DNA of 64,000 nt. Origin: CAYQQQ01 sp964420125 (GTDB lineage: Bacteria > Actinomycetota > Acidimicrobiia > Acidimicrobiales > Microtrichaceae). The stretch spans positions 62,001-126,000 of the forward strand of contig CAYQQQ010000012.1 in assembly GCA_964420125.1 (NCBI GenBank), written 5' to 3'. A program made the translations under genes and the position numbers. Under the pieces are notes generated by a model, which did not search any database, had not been told where the DNA came from, and worked only from the letters and a program-made list of their open reading frames with translations. How positions within the stretch are numbered: the first letter of the stretch is position 1; each line of letters opens with the position of its first letter. Shown piece by piece: positions 20,547 to 28,700 of the stretch.

Positions 20547-21569
20547 ATGTCCGAACCCACAGGTGGTGTGGTCGTTCCCGAGCCCTCAGGTGAACCAGAC
20601 CCATCTGCGGAGGATCCGGTCGCCGAGGTCGTCCCGCCGAACGCTGAACCCGTCACGACTCCTCCCTCGACGATGGAGCCAGGCATTGCCCCTTCCCCTG
20701 CAACGGTGGAAGCCTCCGCGACCAGCAGCTCCCCGCACGTGCCAGGGGCGCCGGTGGGCGACGTCCCCGCAACGTCGGACGCCTCTGCGGCGCCGGAAGC
20801 CGGACCCACCACTCGGATCATCGCGTTGGCCAACCAGAAGGGCGGGGTCGGCAAGACCACGACCACGGTGAACATGGGAGCGGCTCTTGCCGAGCTCGAC
20901 CACCGGGTGCTGATCGTCGACCTCGATCCGCAGGGCAACGCCACCACCGGGTTGGGGATCAACTACCGGGTGCTGGAGCACACGATGTACGACGTCCTGC
21001 TCCACCAGGTTCCCATCGACGACTGCATCGAGCCCACCGAGGTGAAGGGGCTGTTCGTGGCGCCCGCCAGTCTGGATCTCGCCGGCGCGGAGATCGAGCT
21101 GGTGCCGGCGTTCAACCGCGAAGCGAAGCTGAAGAGGGCTCTCGAGGACGTGGTCGATGCCTACGACTACATCCTGATCGACTGCCCGCCGTCACTGGGA
21201 CTCCTGACGGTGAACGGCCTGGTCGCCGCCACCGAGGTCATGGTCCCCATCCAGTGCGAGTACTACGCCCTCGAGGGCCTGGCGCAGCTCACGCGCAACG
21301 TCGATCTCGTTCGGGAGAACCTGAACCCGACGCTGCAGATCAGCGGGATCGTGCTCGTGATGTACGACAGTCGTACGAAGCTGGGTGAGCAGGTCGTCCA
21401 AGAGGTTCGCGACCACTTCGGGGACCGCGTGTGTCGCAACATGATCCCCCGCAACGTGAAGCTGTCGGAGGCGCCGTCGTTCGGTCAACCGATCACGATC
21501 TACGATTCGAGCAGCCGTGGAGCGGTGGCGTATCGAGAGCTGGCACGGGAGGTGAGTCGTGGCTCGTAA
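20547..21569 (+). CDS. parA: Chromosome partitioning ATPase ParA
   Basis: The 340-residue ATPase drives segregation of the ParB-parS complex. The first ~85 residues are a Pro/Ala/Glu-rich extension that most ParA proteins lack. The deviant Walker A NQKGGVGKTTTTVNMGAAL follows, then VLIVDLDPQGNATTGLG, YILIDCPPSLGLLTVNGLVA and RNVKLSEAPSFGQPI. ATG 20547 has GAGGGAG six bases upstream. It overlaps parB by 11 bases, and the parS sites lie in its upstream region. Confidence 0.96.
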   Translation: MSEPTGGVVVPEPSGEPDPSAEDPVAEVVPPNAEPVTTPPSTMEPGIAPSPATVEASATSSSPHVPGAPVGDVPATSDASAAPEAGPTTRIIALANQKGGVGKTTTTVNMGAALAELDHRVLIVDLDPQGNATTGLGINYRVLEHTMYDVLLHQVPIDDCIEPTEVKGLFVAPASLDLAGAEIELVPAFNREAKLKRALEDVVDAYDYILIDCPPSLGLLTVNGLVAATEVMVPIQCEYYALEGLAQLTRNVDLVRENLNPTLQISGIVLVMYDSRTKLGEQVVQEVRDHFGDRVCRNMIPRNVKLSEAPSFGQPITIYDSSSRGAVAYRELAREVSRGS

Positions 21570-22476
21570 GGGAGGCCTGGGACGGGGGTTGACCGCGTTG
21601 ATCCCGCCGGTCGGCGAGGAGCCGGGCAGCGGCGCCGATGTCGACGGCCTGCGCGAGGTCCCGGTGCACGAGCTGGAGGCCAACCGCCTGCAGCCTCGGC
21701 AGAGCTTCGACGAGGAGAGCCTGGAGGACCTGGCGGCGAGCATCAAGGAGCTGGGGGTGCTGCAGCCGCTTCTGGTCCGTCGGGTCGACGGGGGCGGCTT
21801 CGAGCTGATCGCAGGCGAGCGTCGCCTCCGTGCTGCTCGTCGCGCCGGGCTGGCCTCCGTACCGGTGGTGGTGCGATCAGCCGACGACCATGGTGCCCTG
21901 GAGCAGGCGTTGGTGGAGAACCTGCATCGTCAGGACCTCAACCCCCTGGAGGAAGCCGCGGCCTATCAGCGGCTGATCGAGGAGTTCGACTACACCCAGG
22001 AGCAGGTCGCCCAGCGGGTGGGGCGCAGTCGGAGCGCCGTGGCGAACCTCCTGCGACTGTTCCAGCTGACGCCGGCCGTGCAGCGACTCGTCGGCGACGG
22101 CCTCCTGTCCACCGGTCATGCCAAGGCGCTCCTGGCTCATCCGGATCGGGCCTACCAGGAGGCGGTGGCCAAGCAGGCCGTGCGCGATGCCCTCTCCGTT
22201 CGACAGGTCGAGGAGATGGTCCGTGAGCGCCTGGCGCTCGAGCAGAACCTGGAGGCGGAGCCGACGTCCTCCGAGGAAGCGTCCGAGACGGAACCGCCGG
22301 ATCGCACGCCCGAGAAGCTCCGTCCTCCCGGGCTGCTGGAGTTGGAGGAGCTGCTCGCCGACCACCTGGACACCCGGGTCACCATCTCGATGTCGGCCAG
22401 GCATGGCAGGGTCACCATCGAGTTCGCCGACCTCGAGGATCTGGAGCGGATCTACCGGCGGATCATCTCGGCCTGA
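21559..22476 (+). CDS. parB: Chromosome partitioning protein ParB
   Basis: The 305-residue CTP-dependent clamp loads at parS. It begins with KGGLGRGLTALIP and has the arginine-patch motif AGERRLRAARRAG in the CTPase domain, NLHRQDLNPLEEAAAYQRLI, the helix-turn-helix QEQVAQRVGRSRSAVANLLR, and a C-terminal dimerisation domain ending IEFADLEDLERIYRRI. The GTG start lies within parA. A hairpin that may be a terminator follows. Confidence 0.96.
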   Translation: MARKGGLGRGLTALIPPVGEEPGSGADVDGLREVPVHELEANRLQPRQSFDEESLEDLAASIKELGVLQPLLVRRVDGGGFELIAGERRLRAARRAGLASVPVVVRSADDHGALEQALVENLHRQDLNPLEEAAAYQRLIEEFDYTQEQVAQRVGRSRSAVANLLRLFQLTPAVQRLVGDGLLSTGHAKALLAHPDRAYQEAVAKQAVRDALSVRQVEEMVRERLALEQNLEAEPTSSEEASETEPPDRTPEKLRPPGLLELEELLADHLDTRVTISMSARHGRVTIEFADLEDLERIYRRIISA

Positions 22477-22482
22477 GGCGCT

Positions 22483-22499
22483 GGCGCAGCTCCTGCGCC
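22483..22499 (+). terminator. Candidate parAB terminator hairpin
   Basis: GGCGCAG-CTC-CTGCGCC forms a perfect 7-bp stem just after the parB stop. No U-run follows. Confidence 0.4.
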
Positions 22500-22569
22500 C
22501 CGACGGTGGAGCAGGGGTCACGCAGGACCTGATGCGCACAGTGAGAGTGTGACCTCCGGCACTCCAGGG

Positions 22570-22599
22570 TTATCCACAGGCAGGGGAAAACCCTGTGGA
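22570..22599. promoter_or_regulatory. Perfect DnaA box in an inverted repeat
   Basis: TTATCCACA (22570-22578) is the exact DnaA-box consensus. Its TCCACAGG is mirrored by CCTGTGGA at 22592-22599 across 11 bases. It lies between convergent parB and the cwlM-like gene, so it could be a DnaA-titration site or a terminator hairpin. Confidence 0.5.
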
Positions 22600-22673
22600 A
22601 TCCCCAACCTCAAGTAGAGGTTCGGGGTGGACTGCGCCCTGCGGCGTCGAGGAGCGCTCCCTCCTCCGAAGGT

Positions 22674-23702
22674 TCACCCCGCCGGTCGGGCACTCCAGCG
22701 CTGCAGCGCTCGATGCAGGGCGGTGGCGACCAGGTCGAGTCGTTGGTCGGACTCCGGCGCCCAACCGAGGCGCAACAGCACTGCCGGCGGTCGTGTCTCC
22801 CTGAGGATGGGGTGCCACATGCCCCGAACCACTCCGATCCCCCATCCGGGCGACGCCGGCAACTCCCGCACGATGAGCTCGGCCAGGGCCCGACCTCCGA
22901 TCGACTCGAAGCCGGTGGTGGCGAAGTAGAGCGCTTCGACGCTGCCGTGCTCGCAGTCGGTGACACCCAGGTAGACGTCGGCATCCAGCTGGTTCGCCGC
23001 CAACGCCTGGGCGGACCAGTCACCGTCGAGGAGGAGCAGCGCGCCGACGTGGTCGGCCAGTTGACTGGCCAGGCGGGTGGCGAGCGGGTCGCCGGGTGCT
23101 TCGGCGCCGATGGCCACTCGGAGCTTCTGGAGGTCGCTCGGGCGTCGCTGCAGGCGGACGCGCTCGCGCACGGAGGTGACCGTTGCCGAACCCCCTCGGC
23201 CTTCCAGACGGTGGAGTGCCTCGACGGTGTCGGGCCCGCAGACCTCGTCGAACACGATGCCCGCGTTCCGCTGGAACTCACCGACCGCCAGCTGGGTCTG
23301 CGGTCCGAAGATGCCGTCGACCCGACCGGAGTCGAACCCGAGCGTGCCGAGGCGGAGCTGGAGCTCGGCCACGTCCTCGCCGCGCATCATCGGGGTGCGG
23401 AGGCACAGGATGCGCTCGCCGAGTCGGTGCTCCGACTCCACGAGCGTCGACCAGGTGAGGGGATCGCAGTCGCCGGTGGGTTCGATTCGTCGAGAGGCCT
23501 GGAAGGTGCGCACCGCCCCGACGGTCGCCGTGTCGTAGGTGCCGAGGGGGTCACCTTCGGTGGGGAAGCCCAAGGCGTCCAGCCGTCGCTGGAGCTCCGC
23601 GACGTCGGGGCCGCGGGAGCCGCAGCGGAGGGGCAACGAGGCGAGGGTGATGGCGGCGCTCCTGGAGATGGGCGGCGAACGACGGCGATCGCCGCCGGCC
23701 AC
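22674..23702 (-). CDS. CwlM-like protein: two peptidoglycan-binding domains plus degenerate amidase
   Basis: The 342-residue protein has two PG_binding_1 repeats (~26-90, GPDVAELQRRLDALGF; ~97-165, GEDVAELQLRLGTLGF). An Amidase_3 fold follows (~193-335), recognisable from HGSVEALYFATTGFESIGGR and PPAVLLRLGWAPESDQRL. The zinc ligands of active amidases appear absent: IGAEAPGDP replaces DPGHGG, and Arg replaces Glu in the VLVELGF strand. The position beside trxA and parB matches mycobacterial CwlM, a cytoplasmic regulator of MurA. No signal peptide is evident, which suits a cytoplasmic regulator. The start (GTG 23702) is uncertain because no ribosome-binding site is visible. Confidence 0.8.
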   Translation of the reverse strand: MAGGDRRRSPPISRSAAITLASLPLRCGSRGPDVAELQRRLDALGFPTEGDPLGTYDTATVGAVRTFQASRRIEPTGDCDPLTWSTLVESEHRLGERILCLRTPMMRGEDVAELQLRLGTLGFDSGRVDGIFGPQTQLAVGEFQRNAGIVFDEVCGPDTVEALHRLEGRGGSATVTSVRERVRLQRRPSDLQKLRVAIGAEAPGDPLATRLASQLADHVGALLLLDGDWSAQALAANQLDADVYLGVTDCEHGSVEALYFATTGFESIGGRALAELIVRELPASPGWGIGVVRGMWHPILRETRPPAVLLRLGWAPESDQRLDLVATALHRALQRWSARPAG

Positions 23703-23780
23703 GATAGCGGTCGCGCTCCACGTCGAGGGAGCCCGGTGCGCAAGGAGTTGCCCGAGCCCGGGCCGCTGCCCGCCCGGCGC

Positions 23781-24104
23781 TCAGAGCACGGCGCTGAGGT
23801 CCTCGAGGAGCTGCGCCTTCCCCTTGGCGCCCACGATCCGCCGGACCTCCGACCCATCTTTGAAAACGATCATGGTGGGAATGCTCATCACATTGAACTG
23901 CTGCGCCAGACCGGGATGGTCATCGACGTTGACCTTGGCCACCCGCACCTTGCCGGCGTTCTCGTCGGCGATCTCTGCCAGCACAGGGGCGACCATCTTG
24001 CAGGGGCCGCACCACTCGGCCCAGAAGTCGACCACCACCGGCTCGGTGGCGCCGTTGATCTCCTCGGCGAAGGTTGCGTCGGTCAGTTCGGCGATGCTGG
24101 CCAT
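23781..24104 (-). CDS. trxA: Thioredoxin
   Basis: The 107-residue protein has the redox site WAEWCGPCKMVAPV and the cis-proline loop MSIPTMIVFKDG. It reduces cytoplasmic disulfides using electrons from TrxB, encoded 170 bp upstream on the same strand. ATG 24104 is preceded by AAAGG about ten bases away. Confidence 0.97.
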   Translation of the reverse strand: MASIAELTDATFAEEINGATEPVVVDFWAEWCGPCKMVAPVLAEIADENAGKVRVAKVNVDDHPGLAQQFNVMSIPTMIVFKDGSEVRRIVGAKGKAQLLEDLSAVL

Positions 24105-24276
24105 CGTTGCGGTGCCTTTCCTCGGGGCGGGAGATCCCCGCCAGGGAGCTGAAACCCCGTCGTCCGTGGCCGGAATTCCCGGCATGGACAGGTTCCACGG
24201 TGCTGAGCTGGACCTGGTCTCGCCAGCCGGCCCAGTCTGTCAGGCCGGCTGAACCCGGGCCGCCACCACCCGACCG

Positions 24277-25233
24277 TCAGTGGCCCTGCTCCTCGAGCCA
24301 CCGCTCCGCGTCGATCGCGGCCATGCACCCGCTGCCGGCCGCGGTGATGGCCTGGCGGTACCAGTCGTCCTGCACGTCGCCGCAGGCGAAGACGCCCTCG
24401 ACGCTGGTCAGCGATCGAGCGTCGCGGGTCACGAGGTAGCCGTTGTCCTTGAGCTCCAGCTGGCCGGCGAAGAGGTCCGTGTTGGGGCGATGGCCGATGG
24501 CCACGAACACTCCGGTGAAGGGCTGGGTGGACACCTCGTCCGTGGAGAGGTCGCGCAGGACCACGCCCTCCACCTTCGCCTCTCCCAAGATGTCCTCCAC
24601 CACGGAGCCGAGCATCCATCGGATCTTCGGGTTGGCTCGCGCCCGATCACCCATGATCTTCGAGGCTCGGAGCTCGTGGCGGCGGTGGATGATCGTGACG
24701 GAGTCCGCGAAGCGGCTGAGGAAGTTGGCCTCCTCCATCGCCGAGTCGCCGCCGCCCACGACGCAGATGTCCTGGCCACGGAAGAAGAAGCCGTCACAGG
24801 TGGCGCAGGTGGAGACCCCGTGGCCGAGCAGGCGCTGCTCCGCGTCCAGGCCGAGCATCAGTGCCTGGGCCCCGGTCGCCACGATGAGCGCCCGGGCCGT
24901 GTGGGTGGGTTCGCCTTCGGCGGATCCGACCCACACGCGGAAGGGTCGCTCCGACAGGTCCACCCTGGTGACCCTCTGGGTGAGGATCTCGGTGCCGAAT
25001 CGCTCCGCCTGTGCTCGGAACCCGGCCATCAGCTCCGGGCCCTGGATCCCTTCGGGGAAACCGGGGAAGTTCTCGACCTCCGTGGTGAGCATGAGCTGCC
25101 CGCCTGGTTGGTCGCTCGTCGAGGAGGGCTCACCCTCGACCAGCAGCGGTTCGAGGTTGGCTCGCGCCGCGTAGATGGCGGCGGTCAGCCCCGCGGGGCC
25201 GGACCCGATGATGATGACGTTGCGGAGGGACAT
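24277..25233 (-). CDS. trxB: Thioredoxin-disulfide reductase
   Basis: The 318-residue flavoprotein transfers electrons from NADPH to thioredoxin. It shows the FAD motif IIIGSGPAGLTAAIYAARA, the NADPH motif VVGGGDSAMEEANFL with HRRHELRASK, the redox pair CATCDG and the C-terminal FAD motif GVFACGDVQDDWYRQA. ATG 25233 has AGGAG six bases upstream. It matches the mycobacterial trxB2-trxC order. Confidence 0.97.
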   Translation of the reverse strand: MSLRNVIIIGSGPAGLTAAIYAARANLEPLLVEGEPSSTSDQPGGQLMLTTEVENFPGFPEGIQGPELMAGFRAQAERFGTEILTQRVTRVDLSERPFRVWVGSAEGEPTHTARALIVATGAQALMLGLDAEQRLLGHGVSTCATCDGFFFRGQDICVVGGGDSAMEEANFLSRFADSVTIIHRRHELRASKIMGDRARANPKIRWMLGSVVEDILGEAKVEGVVLRDLSTDEVSTQPFTGVFVAIGHRPNTDLFAGQLELKDNGYLVTRDARSLTSVEGVFACGDVQDDWYRQAITAAGSGCMAAIDAERWLEEQGH

Positions 25234-25280
25234 GGGGGCTCCTGGGGCATCGAAGTCGGTGGGTTCGGGGGATCGGGCGG

Positions 25281-25724
25281 TCAGGGGGTCGTGGCGCCGG
25301 ACCGCTCGCGCCGGGACCACAGGATCGCACCCAGGAGCCACATTCCCACGGCGATGATCAGGTAGGCCACCCACACGTCTCCGGGGACGATCCAGTCGAG
25401 GAATCGGACGAGGCCGGCCAGGAGGGCCACGAGCACCGGGATGGCCACGATCGCCGCCACGATCCCGTAGACTGCGGCGTGGGCGACGTTGAGCACCGGC
25501 CCGGTGGTGCGGGCCCGGACCTTGTCCACGGTCTCCACGATCAGCTCGGTGACCTGGTCCGTCCAGTCGGCTCCCTCTGCCGTCGCCGGGCCGGGTCGGC
25601 CCGGCGGTCCCGGTGGCGTGCCCCCCGGAGGCGTCGACGCCGGATCGGTGGCGGGCGACGTGGCGGAGCCCGAACCTTCCGCAGCAGGGTCCGGTCCGGG
25701 GACGGCGGCACCAGGGGTCGTCAT
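25281..25724 (-). CDS. Two-helix membrane protein with Pro-rich N-terminus
   Basis: The 147-residue protein has ~50 Pro/Gly/Thr-rich residues, an amphipathic segment (DQVTELIVETVDKVRARTTG) and two membrane helices (~82-105 and ~115-133), ending in a short basic tail. Similar proteins in actinobacteria are annotated as holin-like or hypothetical. ATG 25724 follows a leaderless-type promoter. It lies between trxB and the anti-sigma gene on the same strand. Function unknown. Confidence 0.7.
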   Translation of the reverse strand: MTTPGAAVPGPDPAAEGSGSATSPATDPASTPPGGTPPGPPGRPGPATAEGADWTDQVTELIVETVDKVRARTTGPVLNVAHAAVYGIVAAIVAIPVLVALLAGLVRFLDWIVPGDVWVAYLIIAVGMWLLGAILWSRRERSGATTP

Positions 25725-25732
25725 GGTCGGCG

Positions 25733-25738
25733 AGCCTA
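25733..25738 (-). promoter_or_regulatory. -10 element of the two-helix membrane protein gene
   Basis: On the minus strand TAGGCT is followed by eight bases and ATG 25724, with no ribosome-binding site. Confidence 0.5.
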
Positions 25739-25776
25739 TTCGCAACGGGGCGGGCGGGCGACGCTCCTGCGCGGCA

Positions 25777-26451
25777 TCAACCCTCCCTGGGACCCGGTAG
25801 CCACTCCAGCAGCACCTGCCAGATCGTCGAGTCGGGCCCCTGCTCACCTGTCGAGAGGTCGGGGTCCTCCGGCGCGCCGGCAGGTCCGGAACGCTCGGCG
25901 GCTCCTGCCTCCGACGGCGGTGGGGTGGAGGGTGCAGCCCCCGCGAGCGGCGCGGTCGTGCTGGCGGGTGCGTCGGCATCCGGCAGCTGGTGCTCCGTGC
26001 TGCCGGCGAGCCGATCGGCTTCGCTGCCCGTGTCGGCAGTCGTCTCGATCGATGCGTCCTCCGCGGTCTCCACACCGGATGGCCCACGGGTGAGGACCCA
26101 GCCCGCCCCTGCGAGCAGGACCACACCGGCGGCGACCGCAGCCACGCGGCGCATCCGCCGGGCCCGGTGCTCGCCGAGAGAGCTGACCGGCACCGGAGCC
26201 GTCGACTGCGGTGGAGGGCTCCCGGTGCGGGGATCGGCGGGAACCTCGTCGGCGGCCAGCAGCGCCTTCGACACCAGCCGGTCGATCTGCGCTGCGGAGG
26301 GCGCGTCGGCGTCGTCGCGCAATGCGGCGCGGGTGAGCTGGAACTGCCGGAGGCGCCGGAGCACCTCGGGGGGAAGTCCGTGGGCGCTCGCGGCGTCCAG
26401 GGCCTCGGAGGCCGCCAGGTCGATGTCCTCGAGTCGTCGTTCGTCGGTCAT
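25777..26451 (-). CDS. Probable membrane-bound anti-sigma factor
   Basis: The 224-residue protein begins 13 bp after the ECF sigma gene. It has a cytoplasmic helical N-terminus (~1-100), one membrane helix (VAAVAAGVVLLAGAGWVL, ~105-125) and a Thr/Pro/Glu-rich external tail. This is the layout of anti-sigma factors such as RsmA/RsmM encoded after sigM in actinobacteria. No zinc-binding HxxxCxxC motif is visible, so it is not a ZAS-type protein. The assignment rests mainly on position and topology. Confidence 0.65.
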   Translation of the reverse strand: MTDERRLEDIDLAASEALDAASAHGLPPEVLRRLRQFQLTRAALRDDADAPSAAQIDRLVSKALLAADEVPADPRTGSPPPQSTAPVPVSSLGEHRARRMRRVAAVAAGVVLLAGAGWVLTRGPSGVETAEDASIETTADTGSEADRLAGSTEHQLPDADAPASTTAPLAGAAPSTPPPSEAGAAERSGPAGAPEDPDLSTGEQGPDSTIWQVLLEWLPGPREG

Positions 26452-26464
26452 GGGTCGCTCACCG

Positions 26465-27091
26465 TCAGGAGGTGGACCCGGTGGTCGTGGGTGGGTCGGC
26501 GCCCTGCCTGCTGGAGAGTCTGACGTCCTGGCGGCCGTCTTGGTTCCCGGCGCCGGGCTCTGCCAGCAGGTCGGCGAGGCGGGCGCGACCTCGGGCGATG
26601 CGGGAGCGCACCGTGCCGACGGGTACGGACAGCACCTCGGCGATCTCCGCGTAGTCCAGGTCCGCCACATCGCGCAGCACCACGGCAACCCGGAACTCCT
26701 CGGGAAGTGCGCCCAGTGCAGCGGCCAGGTCCTGGCGCGACGACGTCCCGAGGGCACGGTCCTCGGGACCGATCGCTCCGTCGGCCACCTCCGAGTCCGA
26801 CACGGCCTCGGCGGGCACCGGCCGTCGACGGATGCGCCGCACCTCGTCCAGGCAGGCGTTGGTGGTCACCCGGTGCACCCATGTGGTGATGCTGCTGCGG
26901 CCGTCGAAGCGAGGCAGCCCCCGCACGACCGCGACGAGCGCCTCCTGCGCGGCGTCCTCTGCATCGTGGGCGTCGATGCAGATGCGCCGGCAGATGACGT
27001 GGACGCGAGGGGCCAGGAGCCGCAGCAGCTCCTCCAGGGCACTTCGGTCTCCCCCTCGGGCGCGATCGACGAGACCGGGGTCGATCGTCAT
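26465..27091 (-). CDS. ECF sigma factor (SigM-like)
   Basis: The 208-residue sigma factor has region 2 (DAEDAAQEALVAVVRGLPRF, then RSSITTWVHRVTTNACLDEV) and region 4 (LPEEFRVAVVLRDVADLDYA, then LSVPVGTVRSRIARGRARL). Its ATG overlaps the kinase stop as ATGA. In M. tuberculosis sigM occupies the same place between mviN and trxB2. The adjacent downstream gene probably encodes its anti-sigma factor. The last ~25 residues are a polar tail. Confidence 0.92.
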   Translation of the reverse strand: MTIDPGLVDRARGGDRSALEELLRLLAPRVHVICRRICIDAHDAEDAAQEALVAVVRGLPRFDGRSSITTWVHRVTTNACLDEVRRIRRRPVPAEAVSDSEVADGAIGPEDRALGTSSRQDLAAALGALPEEFRVAVVLRDVADLDYAEIAEVLSVPVGTVRSRIARGRARLADLLAEPGAGNQDGRQDVRLSSRQGADPPTTTGSTS

Positions 27092-28644
27092 GCCACCACG
27101 TCGCCAGCGATCGAGACCTCGGAGATCTCGACACGATGGCCCCCGTCACCCTCGCCGAGGTCGGTGATCCACAGCAGGATCGCGTCGGCTCGCGTCCCCG
27201 CGAGCTCGACGGTGAGCGGGCCGCGCACATCGGTGAAGGCGACGACGTCCTGGGAGCCGATCTGTCGAGGTGCGCCACCTTCGAGGAGTCGGATCTCTCC
27301 CGACCATCCGTTGGTCGAGCCATCGATCGCGATCGTCCTCAGCTCCGACGCTGCGCTCAGGTTCATCATGAGGCCCACGCCCTCTTTGGAGCCGAAGAAG
27401 TCCGGGGCGTCGTAGGTCTCCGTCCTCCACGCGGTCCTCGGGTCCCCGTCCACCGCCGCGCCGACCAGGTCGTCGTTCTCCCCCGGCGTACCGGAGCCGT
27501 TGGGATCGAAGGTCGACACCTGGGCGATGGTCGCGTCGTCGCTGGAGATCACCGCCGTCGTCGTGGTCGGGCTCGAGGGATCTTCCGCCGTCGTGCGGCG
27601 GAGGAGCAGACCGGCGACGATCAGTGCGGTGCCCACCAGCACGATCGTCAGAGCAGGCAACAACCAGCGTCGCTCGGAGCGACCGAAGCTCGTCGTGGGC
27701 GGGTCGGGTTCGACGAAGGGATCCAGCACGCGCCGGGCCTCGTTGTCGTCGGCGGCCCAGCGCAGCGCCGCCCGGAACGCTGCGGCGTCGACGAAGCGGG
27801 CCGCAGGATCACGACGCAGGGCGCGCTGGATGGCCTCGGCGAGTCCGGCGGGGATGTCCGCGCGCAGCAGCCGAGGGTCGAGAGGATCCGTGTGCAGGCG
27901 GGCCAACGCCACCGCGGCGCCGCTGTCCCCGTCGAACGGCACGCGACCGGTGAGGCACTCGTAGAGCACGATCCCCAGGGCGTAGAGGTCCGCCCTGCCG
28001 TCGACCGATCCCTGTGTCAGCTGCTCGGGGGCCAGGTAGGAGGCCGTACCCAGCAACGTGCCCTGCGTGGTGAGCTCGGTGTGGTCGTCGGCCTTGGCGA
28101 TGCCGAAGTCGGCGACCTTCACGCGGCCGTCGGTGCACAGCAGGATGTTCGACGGCTTGATGTCCCGGTGCACGAGCCCTGCGGCGTGGGCGGCTTCGAG
28201 CGCGTCCAGGAGCCGGAAGCCGATGCGCTGCACGCTCTCGACGTCGAGCGTCCCGCGTTCGTCGAGCACCTGACGAAGGGTCCGGGCATCGAGGAGCTCC
28301 ATCACGATCGCCTCGTGGGCGCCGTCGGAGCAGGTGTCGTAGATCCCCACGATGCCGGGGTGGCTCAGTCGTGCCGCGGCGATCGCCTCCTGGCGGAACC
28401 GACGAACGAACTGCTCGTCGTCGGCCAGGTGCGGATGGAGGACCTTCACCGCCACCCTGCGTCCGAGGATCTCGTCGGTGGCCTCCCACACCTGGGCCAT
28501 CCCACCGGCGCCCAGCAGCTCCGTCAACCGGTACCGGGACGCGACCGTGGTGCCGGCGCCCAGCAGCGCGCTCGGAGCGTCGGGGATCGTCACGTCGATC
28601 TGTTCCGTCTCGGTCGGCCCGTGCGAGCCGTGCGCGTCACCCAC
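27088..28644 (-). CDS. Membrane Ser/Thr protein kinase with MviN-type extracellular domain
   Basis: The 518-residue protein has an N-terminal kinase domain (~38-300) with the ATP lysine in VAVKVLHPH, HRDIKPSNILL and ADFGIAK, all consistent with activity. A membrane helix (LPALTIVLVGTALIVAGLLL) and an external beta-rich domain (~375-518: FDPNGSGTPGENDD, GDPRTAWRTETYD, KEGVGLMMNLS) follow. The same kinase-TM-external layout is the C-terminal half of mycobacterial MviN/MurJ (Rv3910), where the kinase is inactive. Here the MurJ flippase half is absent. GTG 28644 follows a leaderless-type promoter; a TTG three codons earlier is possible. It heads a kinase-sigma-anti-sigma operon. Confidence 0.9.
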   Translation of the reverse strand: MGDAHGSHGPTETEQIDVTIPDAPSALLGAGTTVASRYRLTELLGAGGMAQVWEATDEILGRRVAVKVLHPHLADDEQFVRRFRQEAIAAARLSHPGIVGIYDTCSDGAHEAIVMELLDARTLRQVLDERGTLDVESVQRIGFRLLDALEAAHAAGLVHRDIKPSNILLCTDGRVKVADFGIAKADDHTELTTQGTLLGTASYLAPEQLTQGSVDGRADLYALGIVLYECLTGRVPFDGDSGAAVALARLHTDPLDPRLLRADIPAGLAEAIQRALRRDPAARFVDAAAFRAALRWAADDNEARRVLDPFVEPDPPTTSFGRSERRWLLPALTIVLVGTALIVAGLLLRRTTAEDPSSPTTTTAVISSDDATIAQVSTFDPNGSGTPGENDDLVGAAVDGDPRTAWRTETYDAPDFFGSKEGVGLMMNLSAASELRTIAIDGSTNGWSGEIRLLEGGAPRQIGSQDVVAFTDVRGPLTVELAGTRADAILLWITDLGEGDGGHRVEISEVSIAGDVVA

Positions 28645-28652
28645 CCCAGCCA

Positions 28653-28658
28653 ACGGTA
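28653..28658 (-). promoter_or_regulatory. -10 element of the kinase operon
   Basis: On the minus strand TACCGT is followed by eight bases and GTG 28644. Confidence 0.45.
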
Positions 28659-28700
28659 CTCCCGGCGACCACTCGCCTGATCACCATCCAGGCTCCTCGG

